Source: Algoriphagus sp. (GTDB lineage: Bacteria; Bacteroidota; Bacteroidia; Cytophagales; Cyclobacteriaceae). Taken from it: a stretch of 64,000 nucleotides of DNA. Below the pieces are notes generated by a model. It searched no databases, was not told the DNA's origin, and saw only the letters and a program-made list of their open reading frames with translations. Shown here piece after piece: positions 1-8,708 of this stretch (the stretch's first letter is position 1; each line of letters begins with the position of its first letter). Both the position numbers and the translations under genes were made by a program. Location of the stretch: the NCBI RefSeq assembly GCF_029254265.1, contig NZ_JAQWXX010000047.1, forward strand, positions 114,671-178,670, in the 5' to 3' direction.

Positions 1-1
1 T

Positions 2-130
2 TATTACTTGCTGGGAGTCACCCGGATGAGTGCATTGGGTCAGAAAGAAGAAGGTTGTGTTGACTTAAAAATGGCCTATTCATTGGGTTATGAAGAGGCG
101 AAAACTTGGATTGAAGATTTTTGCGACTAA
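2..130 (+). CDS. C-terminal fragment of an unrecognised protein
   Basis: The window opens inside a gene. One plus-strand frame is open from base 2 to a TAA at 128-130 and gives about 42 residues, including the stretches MAYSLGYEEAKTWIE and the final DFCD. I do not recognise the family from this tail. The stop lies 3 bp before the ATG of the following Sua5-type gene, so the two genes are probably cotranscribed. The start and most of the protein lie outside the window, so no function is assigned. Confidence 0.6.
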   Translation, partial: YYLLGVTRMSALGQKEEGCVDLKMAYSLGYEEAKTWIEDFCD

Positions 131-133
131 TAA

Positions 134-1099
134 ATGGCTGAAATTTCAAAAGATTTGCGGCTTGCCAAAAGGCTTTTGGAAGAAGCAAAATTAGTAGCTA
201 TTCCGACAGAGACCGTTTATGGTCTTGCAGGGAACGCCTTGAATCCAATGGCTGTTGCAGCGATTTTTGAGACTAAGAAGAGGCCGAGTTTTGATCCTTT
301 AATTATTCATGTTTCGGAACTTTCTAAAGTAGCAACTTACGTCACTGACTTTCCATCACCTCTTCGAAAATTAGCAGAGGAATTTTGGCCAGGACCTTTG
401 ACTTTATTATTGCCAAAATCGAGTAAAATCCCCGATTTGGTAACTTCAGGATTGGATCGAGTTGCCATTCGTGTTCCTAATCATCCCCTAACTTTACAAT
501 TGCTGACTTCGCTGGATTTCCCTTTGGCAGCTCCAAGTGCAAATCCTTTTGGCTATATCAGTCCTACACTTCCAGCTCATGTTGATGCCCAATTGGGAGA
601 TAAAATCCCATTGATTTTGGATGGTGGGCCTTGCGAAGTAGGTTTGGAAAGCACGATTATTGGATTGGAAGGCGATGAAATTACGGTTTATCGATTGGGA
701 GGTCTGGAGATTGATGCGATCGAAGCGGTAGTTGGAAAAGTTTCGATTAAAGATTATAGCTCATCTAATCCACAGGCGCCGGGACTTTTGGAAAGTCACT
801 ATGCGCCAAGTACATCTTTTGTTTTGGGAAATCTAGAGGAGTTGATTCCTCTATATATTCAGCGCGGAATTCCATTTGCAGTTTTGTCTTTCTCAAAAAA
901 ATGGCAATCTATTTCAAATTTCAAGCAGCTGGCACTTAGTGAAAAAGGAGATTTGAAGGGGGCTGCAGCAAATTTATTTTCCCATATGAGAAAGTTGGAT
1001 GAGTTAAAAGTTGAGGTTATTTTGGCTGAATTAATGCCTAATATTGGTTTGGGAAAAGCGATAAATGATCGACTTAATAGAGCTTCTGCTAAAAGGTAA
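134..1099 (+). CDS. tsaC: L-threonylcarbamoyladenylate synthase, Sua5/TsaC type
   Basis: This enzyme makes threonylcarbamoyl-AMP from threonine, bicarbonate and ATP, the first step of the t6A37 modification of tRNAs that read ANN codons. The YrdC domain fills about residues 10-200: PTETVYGL (24-31), the KKRPSFDPLIIHV nucleotide-site region, APSANPFG near 132 and GLESTII near 165. Residues after about 210 form the extra Sua5 C-terminal domain. The 321-aa length fits the long Sua5 form rather than the roughly 190-aa TsaC form. The ATG lies 3 bp after the previous stop, suggesting an operon, and pgk follows after 102 bp. The function is confident; the symbol could equally be sua5. Confidence 0.93.
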   Translation: MAEISKDLRLAKRLLEEAKLVAIPTETVYGLAGNALNPMAVAAIFETKKRPSFDPLIIHVSELSKVATYVTDFPSPLRKLAEEFWPGPLTLLLPKSSKIPDLVTSGLDRVAIRVPNHPLTLQLLTSLDFPLAAPSANPFGYISPTLPAHVDAQLGDKIPLILDGGPCEVGLESTIIGLEGDEITVYRLGGLEIDAIEAVVGKVSIKDYSSSNPQAPGLLESHYAPSTSFVLGNLEELIPLYIQRGIPFAVLSFSKKWQSISNFKQLALSEKGDLKGAAANLFSHMRKLDELKVEVILAELMPNIGLGKAINDRLNRASAKR

Positions 1100-1201
1100 T
1101 TTCTGACTGTTTGGAAATTGACCGAGCTCAAAAGTCGATTTTTCCGTCAATCTTTGATAAATTGAAATTGATATTTTTATAAAAACTTATAAATCCTATT
1201 T

Positions 1202-2401
1202 ATGAATCCTAGAATTAAAACTGTAGATAATCTGAGCTTTGAAGGAAAAAAAGCATTGGTCAGAGTGGACTTCAATGTTCCGTTGGATAAGGACTTTAAT
1301 GTCACAGATGATACGAGAATCCAAGCAGCAATTCCTACAATTGAAAAGATTCTGAATGATGGCGGATCGGCTATTCTAATGTCTCACTTGGGTAGACCAA
1401 AGGGTGTTGATGACGATAAGTACTCGCTTCGACATATCGTCTTGACATTGGAAAAAGCATTGGGTAAACCTGTGAAATTTGCTCAAGATTGCATTGGGAC
1501 AGAGGCTGAGCTTATTGCTGCGGAGTTAAAACCTGGCGAGGTATTACTTTTAGAAAACCTTCGATTCCACAAAGAAGAGGAAAAGGGAGATAAAGAATTT
1601 GCGAAAAAGCTTTCAAGACTTGGCGAAATCTATGTAAATGATGCCTTCGGTACAGCTCACCGTGCACATGCTTCCACAGCAGTTATAGCTGAGTTTTTTA
1701 TCGATAAAGTCTGTGGCTACTTGATGACTTCTGAATTGAAAAATGCAGATAAAGTGCTTGAACACCCTGAGAGACCCTATACTGCGATCATGGGTGGAGC
1801 AAAGATTGCGGACAAAATTTTGATCATCGAGCGTTTGTTGGACAAGGTAGATAACCTGATCATCGGAGGTGGAATGTCTTATACTTTTGCAAAAGCACTA
1901 GGAGGTACTATAGGGAACTCATTATTGGAAGAAGATAAGTTGAATTTTGTTCTTGAGTTGATGGAAAAGGCTAAGGCAAAAGGAGTTAATTTGATTCTTC
2001 CTGAGGATACGGTGATTTCTAATGCTTTTGCCAATGATGCCGAACAGGGATTAGCGGATAAGGGTGAGATTCCTGAAGGTTGGATGGGATTGGATATCGG
2101 ACCAAAAACCAGAGAAATCTTTGCTGCAACCATTCTTAAATCCAAAACGATTCTTTGGAATGGCCCAATGGGAGTATTTGAAATGGATTCATTTGATAAA
2201 GGAACCAAAGCCATAGCCGAGGCAGTAGTAGCTGCTACCAAAGCAGGAGCTTACTCACTCATAGGTGGTGGAGATTCTGCAGCTGCGGTAAACAAGTTCG
2301 GTTATGGAGATGATGTTTCATTTGTCTCTACGGGTGGTGGAGCTTTGCTAGAGTATATGGAGGGGAAAATCCTTCCTGGTGTGGCAGCGCTTGAGCCTTA
2401 A
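1202..2401 (+). CDS. pgk: Phosphoglycerate kinase
   Basis: Pgk is the cytoplasmic glycolytic enzyme that transfers phosphate from 1,3-bisphosphoglycerate to ADP. Recognisable signatures are RVDFNVP near residue 21, SHLGRPKG near 62, the HRAHAST segment around 153, MGGAKIADK near 197 and the nucleotide-binding GGGDSAAA near 355. The 399-aa length is typical for the family. A strong rho-independent terminator follows directly, so this gene ends its transcript. The 102-bp upstream gap is AT-rich, but I could not pick a convincing promoter in it. Confidence 0.98.
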   Translation: MNPRIKTVDNLSFEGKKALVRVDFNVPLDKDFNVTDDTRIQAAIPTIEKILNDGGSAILMSHLGRPKGVDDDKYSLRHIVLTLEKALGKPVKFAQDCIGTEAELIAAELKPGEVLLLENLRFHKEEEKGDKEFAKKLSRLGEIYVNDAFGTAHRAHASTAVIAEFFIDKVCGYLMTSELKNADKVLEHPERPYTAIMGGAKIADKILIIERLLDKVDNLIIGGGMSYTFAKALGGTIGNSLLEEDKLNFVLELMEKAKAKGVNLILPEDTVISNAFANDAEQGLADKGEIPEGWMGLDIGPKTREIFAATILKSKTILWNGPMGVFEMDSFDKGTKAIAEAVVAATKAGAYSLIGGGDSAAAVNKFGYGDDVSFVSTGGGALLEYMEGKILPGVAALEP

Positions 2402-2417
2402 TAAAAAAACATTATAG

Positions 2418-2455
2418 AAAAGGGCTATTTCGAAAAAATCGAAATAGCCCTTTTT
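2418..2455. terminator. Bidirectional rho-independent terminator after pgk
   Basis: The stem AGGGCTATTTCG at 2421-2432 pairs with CGAAATAGCCCT at 2440-2451 around a 7-base loop. An A-tract lies on the left and a T-tract on the right. It sits between the convergent pgk gene (plus) and the EEP-family gene (minus), so it can serve both. Confidence 0.9.
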
Positions 2456-2488
2456 GATTTATGCCACGTGAACCTCTTAAATATTCCC

Positions 2489-3337
2489 TTAAAACTCAAC
2501 TTCTACCATTACGGGAAAGTGATCTGAGGGATATTTTTTACCATAGTTGTCAGTTAGTATTCCATGGCGAAGTACTTGAATCTGGCCAGAGACAAAAATA
2601 TGATCAATGATGCCATCGGGTAATTTCTCCCAGTCGAATCCGGTAAAGGTGCCAGCCGGGCCATAGGATAGATCAGAAATCAATCGTGCATCTTTCCATT
2701 GCGGTTGGGTGGTGATCACCGTATAGGCGGGGTTTTCCGGAGTTACATTGAAATCACCCATCCATATCACTGGGAGTTTTTCTTTATTGATTTTTTCGAT
2801 TTGTTTGAGTACGAGTTTGCTACTTTCTTCACGTGCCTTTTGCCCTATATGATCGTAGTGGATGTTGAAAACATAGAATTCAGTTCCGCTTTGATCAGCA
2901 AATTTTCCATAGGTTGAGACTCGGTTTAATGCTGCATCCCATCCCTTACTTGGCTTCTCAGGCGTAGGAGAGAGCCAAAAAGTACCTTGATCCAGTAATT
3001 GGTACTTTTTTGAATTGTAGAGAATCGCTGAAAACTCACCTTTATTTTCCCCATCGTCTCTACCGACACCGATATACTTGTAGTCTAGCCCTTCACTCAT
3101 TTGTGTAAGTTGATGCTGAAGAGCTTCCTGCACACCCAAAAGGTCTATTTGGTGAAATTGAATCAAGTCAATCACATGTGGAAGTCTGTCCTTCCAGAGA
3201 TTTCCTGTATCATTTGGATTGTCCCAGCGAATGTTAAATGTCGCAAGGTTATGGCTTTGCGCTATTACAGGTGGACTGGAAGAAATAAAAATAATAAGAA
3301 TTAAAATACTGAAATAAAACGATTTAGGTGTTTTCAT
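2489..3337 (-). CDS. Secreted endonuclease/exonuclease/phosphatase (EEP) family protein
   Basis: This is a member of the metal-dependent EEP superfamily, which includes DNase I-like nucleases and phosphoesterases; the substrate cannot be read from sequence. From the chosen start (the internal Met at 3337) the protein begins MKTPKSFYF and has a clear signal peptide ending near APVIAQ-type residues, so it is exported. Superfamily motifs appear in order: NIRW near residue 36, the metal-ligand GVQEA, GRDDGE, GDFNVTPENPAY and the terminal SDHFP. An upstream ATG at 3406 would add 23 residues before the signal peptide, which is unlikely. It converges on pgk and diverges from the flavin reductase gene. 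The fold is confident; the exact activity is open. Confidence 0.85.
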   Translation of the reverse strand: MKTPKSFYFSILILIIFISSSPPVIAQSHNLATFNIRWDNPNDTGNLWKDRLPHVIDLIQFHQIDLLGVQEALQHQLTQMSEGLDYKYIGVGRDDGENKGEFSAILYNSKKYQLLDQGTFWLSPTPEKPSKGWDAALNRVSTYGKFADQSGTEFYVFNIHYDHIGQKAREESSKLVLKQIEKINKEKLPVIWMGDFNVTPENPAYTVITTQPQWKDARLISDLSYGPAGTFTGFDWEKLPDGIIDHIFVSGQIQVLRHGILTDNYGKKYPSDHFPVMVEVEF

Positions 3338-3476
3338 AAGCGAAGCGGTTAAACTAAATCTTGTAAATTGGTTTAAGTAATTAAAATTGAGTTTTAATTT
3401 CATCAAATAAAATCAAGGATGACTAAAAAGTCCCAATTGGACTGTAATGTTGCAATTAAAGAACAATACTAAATAC

Positions 3477-4370
3477 ATGAAAACCTTTTATCCCAAAGAC
3501 CTATCCACTCAGGAATTCCATGGATTGCTACAAGGAAGTATAGCTCCGAGGCCCATTGCTTTTGCAAGTACCATCGATAAAGAAGGGAATGTAAACCTGA
3601 GTCCTTTCAGCTTTTTCAATCTATTCAGCACTAATCCTGCGATTCTAATCTTTTCTCCTTCGCGAAGAGTGAGAGATAATACTACAAAGCATACTTTGGA
3701 AAATGTGCTCGAAGTACCAGAAGTGGTCATCCATGTCGTTCATTTTGGATTGGTGGAGCAGATGTCTCTAGCTAGTACAGAATATGGAAAAGGTGTCAGT
3801 GAGTTTGACAAAGCAGGCTTGACTCCAGTTCCGTCTCTTGAAGTGAAACCTCCCCGTGTGAAGGAAGCTCATATTGCATTTGAATGCAGAGTAAATGAGG
3901 TGAAGTCGCTTGGTGATCAGGGAGGTGCAGGAAATCTAGTAATCTGTGAGGTACTTGTAGCTCATGTCAATGAGGAAGTCATGGATGATCATGGGGTTAT
4001 CGATCCTTATAAACTAGACGCAGTGGCACGATTAGGTGGAGATTGGTATAGCCGTGCCAGTGGAGACTCACTGTTTAAAATCCCAAAGCCAATCCGGACT
4101 CTTGGGATTGGAGTGGATCAGATTCCGGAGGAAATTCGGAATAGCACAATTCTTACCGGGAATAATTTAGGACGATTGGGCAATGTGGAGCAATTACCTA
4201 ACTCTGCCCAAATAGAAGAATTTGGGAAGTCTGAAATGATTCAAGAAATGCGAGTTCGCTTTAAAAATGATCCAGACTCATGGATTGATCATCTTCACCT
4301 TGCAGCCAAAGCTGAATTGGAAGAAGGTGATGTAGAAAAAGCTTGGTTAATCCTGTTACAAAAGCAATAA
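3477..4370 (+). CDS. Flavin reductase-like domain protein
   Basis: The protein belongs to the flavin reductase-like (DIM6/NTAB) family of FMN-binding oxidoreductases. The signature GSIAPRPIAFAST at about residues 20-32, followed by NLSPFSFFN and then FSPSRRVRDNT, forms the flavin-binding core. Further support comes from the later VNEVKSLG and VICEV strands. I chose the ATG at 3477 (MKTFYPKDL) rather than the one at 3447 because the extra ten residues look non-conserved. The last 90 or so residues go beyond the usual domain and are unassigned. A hairpin terminator follows. The physiological substrate is unknown. Confidence 0.85.
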   Translation: MKTFYPKDLSTQEFHGLLQGSIAPRPIAFASTIDKEGNVNLSPFSFFNLFSTNPAILIFSPSRRVRDNTTKHTLENVLEVPEVVIHVVHFGLVEQMSLASTEYGKGVSEFDKAGLTPVPSLEVKPPRVKEAHIAFECRVNEVKSLGDQGGAGNLVICEVLVAHVNEEVMDDHGVIDPYKLDAVARLGGDWYSRASGDSLFKIPKPIRTLGIGVDQIPEEIRNSTILTGNNLGRLGNVEQLPNSAQIEEFGKSEMIQEMRVRFKNDPDSWIDHLHLAAKAELEEGDVEKAWLILLQKQ

Positions 4371-4398
4371 AAAAAGCGGCCTAAGCCGCTTTTTTTTA
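4371..4398. terminator. Bidirectional terminator between the flavin reductase gene and sppA
   Basis: GCGGC (4377-4381), a CTAA loop and GCCGC (4386-4390) are flanked by an A-tract and a T8 tract. It lies between two convergent genes. Confidence 0.9.
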
Positions 4399-6165
4399 CT
4401 TTATGGTAATATCCTGTGACATCCTTACTTGGATTCCTTGATAGTTTTTTAATTTTTCTACTTGTTGGTAGAGAGGGTAATTCTCTTTCAATTCTCTTTT
4501 TAAGAACCCAACCCTCACATTTTCACCCAAATCCTCCATAATCATTTGAAACCAAGGCTTTACTTCAGGATAGTAAACTACTCGATAATCATCACCAGCT
4601 TTAATCTTACCAGCGGCAATTTCTATGGCAGTATCCAAACCTCCCAAAACATCCACTAGGCCTCTTTCTTTGGCTTGATTTCCTGTCCAAACTCTACCGG
4701 AAGCAACTTCTTTAACTGCCTCAGTACTCATTCCTCTTCCTTCAGCCACTCTCGAAATGAAAGTCTCATAGCCATCTTCAACAGAGCTTTGGATGATCAT
4801 TCGCTCCACATCAGTCATTGATCTGCCTGCGTTCATAAAGTCAGAAAGTTCACCAGTAGTCACTACATCGGTGGTGATCCCGAGTTTATTATTGAGTAAT
4901 TCCTGCACGTTGAACATCAACCCGAAAATCCCAATCGAACCTGTGATGGTGTTTGGCTGTGCCACGATTGTATCCGCAGGTGCAGCGATGTAATATCCTC
5001 CAGAAGCTGCTACTTCTCCCATAGATACAATTACAGGCTTCACTTTTTTAGCTTCCGCCATTTCTCTCCAGATCACCTCAGAGGCTACAACTGATCCTCC
5101 CGGAGAATTCACTCGGAGCACGATCGCTTTGATACTCTCGTTCTTTCTTGCTTTACGGATTTCTGATGCAAATTTTTCAGAGCTAATTGCGCCAGCTGCT
5201 TTACCACTTACAATTTCTCCTTCTGCGATGATTACTGCGATTCTATTTGAAGAAGTGATATTTTTCGATTTAGCAGAAGATGCTAGGTCTGTCGCATTGA
5301 TTTTTGAGATATCATCGTCATCTTCCAGTCCAAGCTTTTCTTTCAATTTGGAATGTACCTGATCTTCATAAAGCAACTCAGTCATCAAACCATAAGTCAC
5401 AGCATCTGCTGGCTTTCTAACCAACATCAGATTATTGATTTTTTTCAAACTGTCGAAAGCAATTCCTCTCGACTCTGCAATATCCATCAACGCATTGGTG
5501 TTGATGTCATCTAAGAAAAACTGGGTTTGAAGTCTGTTTTCAGGGCTCATTTTATCCAAGATGTAGGGCTCAACAGCACTTTTAAATTCGCCTACACGAA
5601 ACACTTCAGGCTTGATGCCTACTTTTTCAAAGAAACCTTTCAGGAAAATTCCTTCAGAGGCAAAACCATTGAAATCAACACCTCCAATAGGGTTCATATA
5701 AACTTCATCAGCGACTGAGGCTAGGTAATAACCACCTTCAGAGAAGGCCTCATCATAAGCGATAATGAATTTCCCAGAGCTTTTGAAATCTTCCAACACC
5801 TCTCGAAGCTCTAGTAAATTTGCTTGACCTGCGATGATCAAACCAGTGTTCAGGTAAATACCTTTAATGTTTTCATTCGTTTTTGCCTCATCGATTGCTT
5901 TTTTCAAGTTAACTAAACCGGCATTTGCATCACCTCCGAAAGGATTTCCTAAAAATCCAAGATCAAGATTATCCTCGGTGGTCCGCTCTACAAGAGTTCT
6001 TCCATTAAGATTCAAGTGGAGAACTGTGTTTTCTTTCACTTTGACCTCCGCATCACCTGCAGAAGAAGCGATGATCCCAATAAAGCCAAACATGACAAGA
6101 ATACTGAGAATGCTGAAAACAAAAAGACCTACTATGACAGCAAGTACATTTCCTAAGAATTTCAT
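4396..6165 (-). CDS. sppA: Signal peptide peptidase SppA, 67-kDa type
   Basis: SppA is a membrane-bound serine/lysine protease that degrades signal peptides after their release. One membrane segment lies at residues 6-33. There are two tandem ClpP-fold S49 domains. The catalytic lysine is K195 in the VGEFKSAVEP motif of the first domain, and the nucleophile is S388 in VAASGGYY of the second. The first domain has SEGGYYLAS near 142, the non-catalytic counterpart. The 589-aa length matches the long two-domain enzyme. It is divergent from folK, and the 70-bp gap must hold both promoters. Confidence 0.95.
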   Translation of the reverse strand: MKFLGNVLAVIVGLFVFSILSILVMFGFIGIIASSAGDAEVKVKENTVLHLNLNGRTLVERTTEDNLDLGFLGNPFGGDANAGLVNLKKAIDEAKTNENIKGIYLNTGLIIAGQANLLELREVLEDFKSSGKFIIAYDEAFSEGGYYLASVADEVYMNPIGGVDFNGFASEGIFLKGFFEKVGIKPEVFRVGEFKSAVEPYILDKMSPENRLQTQFFLDDINTNALMDIAESRGIAFDSLKKINNLMLVRKPADAVTYGLMTELLYEDQVHSKLKEKLGLEDDDDISKINATDLASSAKSKNITSSNRIAVIIAEGEIVSGKAAGAISSEKFASEIRKARKNESIKAIVLRVNSPGGSVVASEVIWREMAEAKKVKPVIVSMGEVAASGGYYIAAPADTIVAQPNTITGSIGIFGLMFNVQELLNNKLGITTDVVTTGELSDFMNAGRSMTDVERMIIQSSVEDGYETFISRVAEGRGMSTEAVKEVASGRVWTGNQAKERGLVDVLGGLDTAIEIAAGKIKAGDDYRVVYYPEVKPWFQMIMEDLGENVRVGFLKRELKENYPLYQQVEKLKNYQGIQVRMSQDITIK

Positions 6166-6235
6166 AAGCTAAATTATTTAGGCGCTAAAATAACCTATTT
6201 TAGCCCGAGATTACAAAAGGAATTCTACGGAGAAA

Positions 6236-6724
6236 ATGTTCAGTAAGGTTGTTATTATTTTGGGGGGAAATAAAGGGGATCGTGAAGATTTGCTCGAAAA
6301 AGCTATTCTTGAGCTTGCGAAGGCTGGAAAATTCATAGGTAAATCTTCAATATATGAAACGGAAGCCTGGGGTGGCGTCGCAAATGGGGCATTTCTCAAT
6401 CAAGTGGTTCAACTGGAAACGAATCTAAATCCTGAGCAGTTTTTAGAGTTGATCCAAAAAATTGAGTTCAATCTGGGAAGAAAGCGAGACGAACACTGGG
6501 GAGATCGCACGATGGATATAGACATTCTCTACTTTGATCAGAGGGTGATTTCAAATTCTTTACTTCAAATCCCACATCCATTTATAGCTCAACGAAGATT
6601 TGTCCTAGTGCCATTGGTAGAGGTCTTGCCTAAGTTTATGCATCCTATTTTAGGAAAGAATCATTTGAAACTTTTGGAAGAATGCAAAGACGAGACTAAG
6701 GTACTTATTTACAAGCCTTCATAA
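6236..6724 (+). CDS. folK: 2-amino-4-hydroxy-6-hydroxymethyldihydropteridine pyrophosphokinase
   Basis: FolK transfers pyrophosphate from ATP to the pterin alcohol in folate synthesis. The family pattern is complete: LGGNKGDRE at about 9-17, SSIYETEAWG near 37, FLNQVVQLET near 53, then the Mg-binding DRTMDIDILYFD and the closing IPHPFIAQRRFVLVPL. The 162-aa length is standard. A terminator hairpin follows immediately, and the next gene (fabD) converges from the other side. No other folate gene is adjacent. Confidence 0.96.
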   Translation: MFSKVVIILGGNKGDREDLLEKAILELAKAGKFIGKSSIYETEAWGGVANGAFLNQVVQLETNLNPEQFLELIQKIEFNLGRKRDEHWGDRTMDIDILYFDQRVISNSLLQIPHPFIAQRRFVLVPLVEVLPKFMHPILGKNHLKLLEECKDETKVLIYKPS

Positions 6725-6726
6725 AA

Positions 6727-6752
6727 AAAAGCCCACTAGATGCGGGCTTTTA
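6727..6752. terminator. Terminator between folK and fabD
   Basis: AAAAGCCC (6727-6734) pairs with GGGCTTTT (6744-6751), with a short loop between. It is usable from both strands by the convergent folK and fabD. Confidence 0.8.
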
Positions 6753-6757
6753 AAAAT

Positions 6758-7633
6758 TTAGAGACCGGAAACTTCAGCCCCGGGGTGGATTTTTTGAACC
6801 AAGCCTTGAAGGACTTTTCCAGGTCCGCATTCAACAAACTGAGTTGCCCCATCTTTTACCATGTTTTGCACAGACTGAGTCCATTTTACAGGAGCTGTCA
6901 ATTGGGCAATAAGGTTAGCTTTTATTTCGTCCACATTAATGATAGCCGTTGTACTTACATTTTGATAAACTGGACAAATCGGGGTATTGAAAGTGGTAGA
7001 TTCGATTGCGGCCTTTAATTTTTCTGCAGCTGGCTGCATCAAAGGTGAATGAAATGCTCCTCCAACCGGAAGGGGAAGGGCTCTTTTTGCTCCAGCCTCT
7101 TTCATTTTAAGGCAAGCGATCTCTATTCCTTTATTCGTCCCTGAGATGACTAATTGGCCTGGGCAATTGTAATTCGCAGGAACTACAATTTCATCTGTAA
7201 TTGAGGCGCAGATTTCTTCTACCTTTTCATCCGCAAGCCCTAGAATCGCTGCCATCGTGGATGGATTGATTTCGCATGCTTCCTGCATAGCTAATGCTCG
7301 TTGGTAAACCAGTTTTAATCCATCTTCAAAAGCCAAAGTACCGTTGGCAACTAAAGCTGAAAATTCTCCTAATGAATGACCCGCAACCATGTCTGGAGCG
7401 AAATCTGGAGTAGTCTTGGCCAGTATAACAGAATGTAGAAAAATTGCAGGTTGAGTCACCTTAGTCTGTTTCAACTCTTCAACAGAACCCTCAAACATGA
7501 TATCAGTGATTCTGAATCCAAGGATTTCATTGGCTTGTTCAAATAATGCTTTTGCCTGTGGATTTTCCTCATAAAGAGCTTTTCCCATTCCGGGAAACTG
7601 GGCACCTTGGCCCGGGAAAACAAATGCCTTCAT
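6758..7633 (-). CDS. fabD: Malonyl-CoA:acyl carrier protein transacylase
   Basis: FabD loads malonate onto ACP at the start of fatty-acid elongation. The chosen start gives MKAFVFPGQGAQFPGMG, the family's usual N-terminus; the open frame extends nine codons further but adds no conserved residues. The nucleophile S87 lies in GHSLGEFSALV, and the second catalytic residue is in the GGAFHSPLM motif near 200. The C-terminal ECGPGKVLQGL is also typical. About 291 aa, normal length. The gene stands alone here, without other fab genes. Confidence 0.95.
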   Translation of the reverse strand: MKAFVFPGQGAQFPGMGKALYEENPQAKALFEQANEILGFRITDIMFEGSVEELKQTKVTQPAIFLHSVILAKTTPDFAPDMVAGHSLGEFSALVANGTLAFEDGLKLVYQRALAMQEACEINPSTMAAILGLADEKVEEICASITDEIVVPANYNCPGQLVISGTNKGIEIACLKMKEAGAKRALPLPVGGAFHSPLMQPAAEKLKAAIESTTFNTPICPVYQNVSTTAIINVDEIKANLIAQLTAPVKWTQSVQNMVKDGATQFVECGPGKVLQGLVQKIHPGAEVSGL

Positions 7634-7694
7634 CAAATTGAATTTTGGTTTGAGGCGCAAATATAAACCTTTTCAACAAGTGATTAATTTCGAC

Positions 7695-8621
7695 TTATTC
7701 GTCAAAGGTGTTGAAGTGAGCTTGAAACACAGATTTTTTATTTTCGGAAATCCATCTGATAAAGGCCAATACAGCAGGAGAATGCTTTTTTTGCTTTAAC
7801 CAGATCAATTTCCACATTGCTTTCATCGGCAAGTCCGGATATTTCAAAAGTGTGATTCTATTGTCTTCAATTTCCTGACTCATTGAAAAATTAGAGAGGA
7901 TTGAGGCTCCCAATCCAGCCATGACTGCCTGCTTTACAGCTTCGTTGGTGGCGAGTTCAAGTTTGCTATCAACTTTGATATCTCGCTCGTTAAAAAATTC
8001 TTCCATTTTGACCCTAGTTCCAGAGCCCTTTTCCCTAAGGATAAATGGAATTTTTCCCCACTTGTTATTATCTATTTCTGCTTGAAACTTTGTCGCATGT
8101 TCTGGTGCACATGCCAAATACCATTTGTTTTCTTCCAAAGTAATACTGTCAAATGCTACATCATTGGGAGGAGAAACAGAGATTAAGGCTAAATCCGTAT
8201 TGTTTTCTTGTAGGTGTGCAAGGACACTGTGTCGGTTGGATACTTCCAGACTGATTTCTACATGTGGGTGGAGTTTCATAAAGTCCGCCATCAAATAGGG
8301 GATAATATATTTACCAGTAGAAACTGCGGATATCCGTATTTTCCCTGCTAGAAGGCCTTTTAGTTCTAGCATTTTTTGCTCGATTTGATCCACTTCGTCA
8401 AAGATCCGATCTGCCATATCTACTAACTCTTGGCCGAATTCAGTGAGATAAATTTGCTTTCCAATAATCTCTGTGAGCGGTACTTCGAATTGCTCTTGGA
8501 GATTTTTTAATTGAATGGAAACTGCCGGCTGAGTCATATTTAATGACCTTGCAGCACTGGTAATGCTTTCTTGAGTGGAAATAGCCTTAAGTGCACGGAG
8601 CTGAGTTAGTGAAATATTCAT
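7695..8621 (-). CDS. LysR-family transcriptional regulator
   Basis: This is a DNA-binding regulator with the LysR layout. A winged helix-turn-helix fills residues 1-60 (SLTQLRALKAI, then ARSLNMTQPAVSIQLKNLQ), followed by a linker helix and a periplasmic-binding-protein-like effector domain from about 90 to 300. It is divergent from the SbtA-like permease with an 87-bp shared promoter region. That arrangement is classic for a LysR regulator and its target, and LysR proteins (CbbR/CmpR types) commonly control inorganic-carbon genes. Regulation of the neighbour is therefore a reasonable inference, not shown. The effector is unknown. Confidence 0.9.
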   Translation of the reverse strand: MNISLTQLRALKAISTQESITSAARSLNMTQPAVSIQLKNLQEQFEVPLTEIIGKQIYLTEFGQELVDMADRIFDEVDQIEQKMLELKGLLAGKIRISAVSTGKYIIPYLMADFMKLHPHVEISLEVSNRHSVLAHLQENNTDLALISVSPPNDVAFDSITLEENKWYLACAPEHATKFQAEIDNNKWGKIPFILREKGSGTRVKMEEFFNERDIKVDSKLELATNEAVKQAVMAGLGASILSNFSMSQEIEDNRITLLKYPDLPMKAMWKLIWLKQKKHSPAVLAFIRWISENKKSVFQAHFNTFDE

Positions 8622-8708
8622 AAGTAAATTATATACAAAAACCAGTACGAATAAAAAAACTTTATGGTTTAGTTTTTTTTTCCTGTTTTTCCTTTAAATA
8701 TTTGTTGC

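Noticed and set aside
8620..8632. ATAA-N5-TTAT palindrome at the LysR start as a LysR operator
   Set aside because: Too short and AT-rich to tell from chance in this spacer; does not fit the T-N11-A rule clearly.
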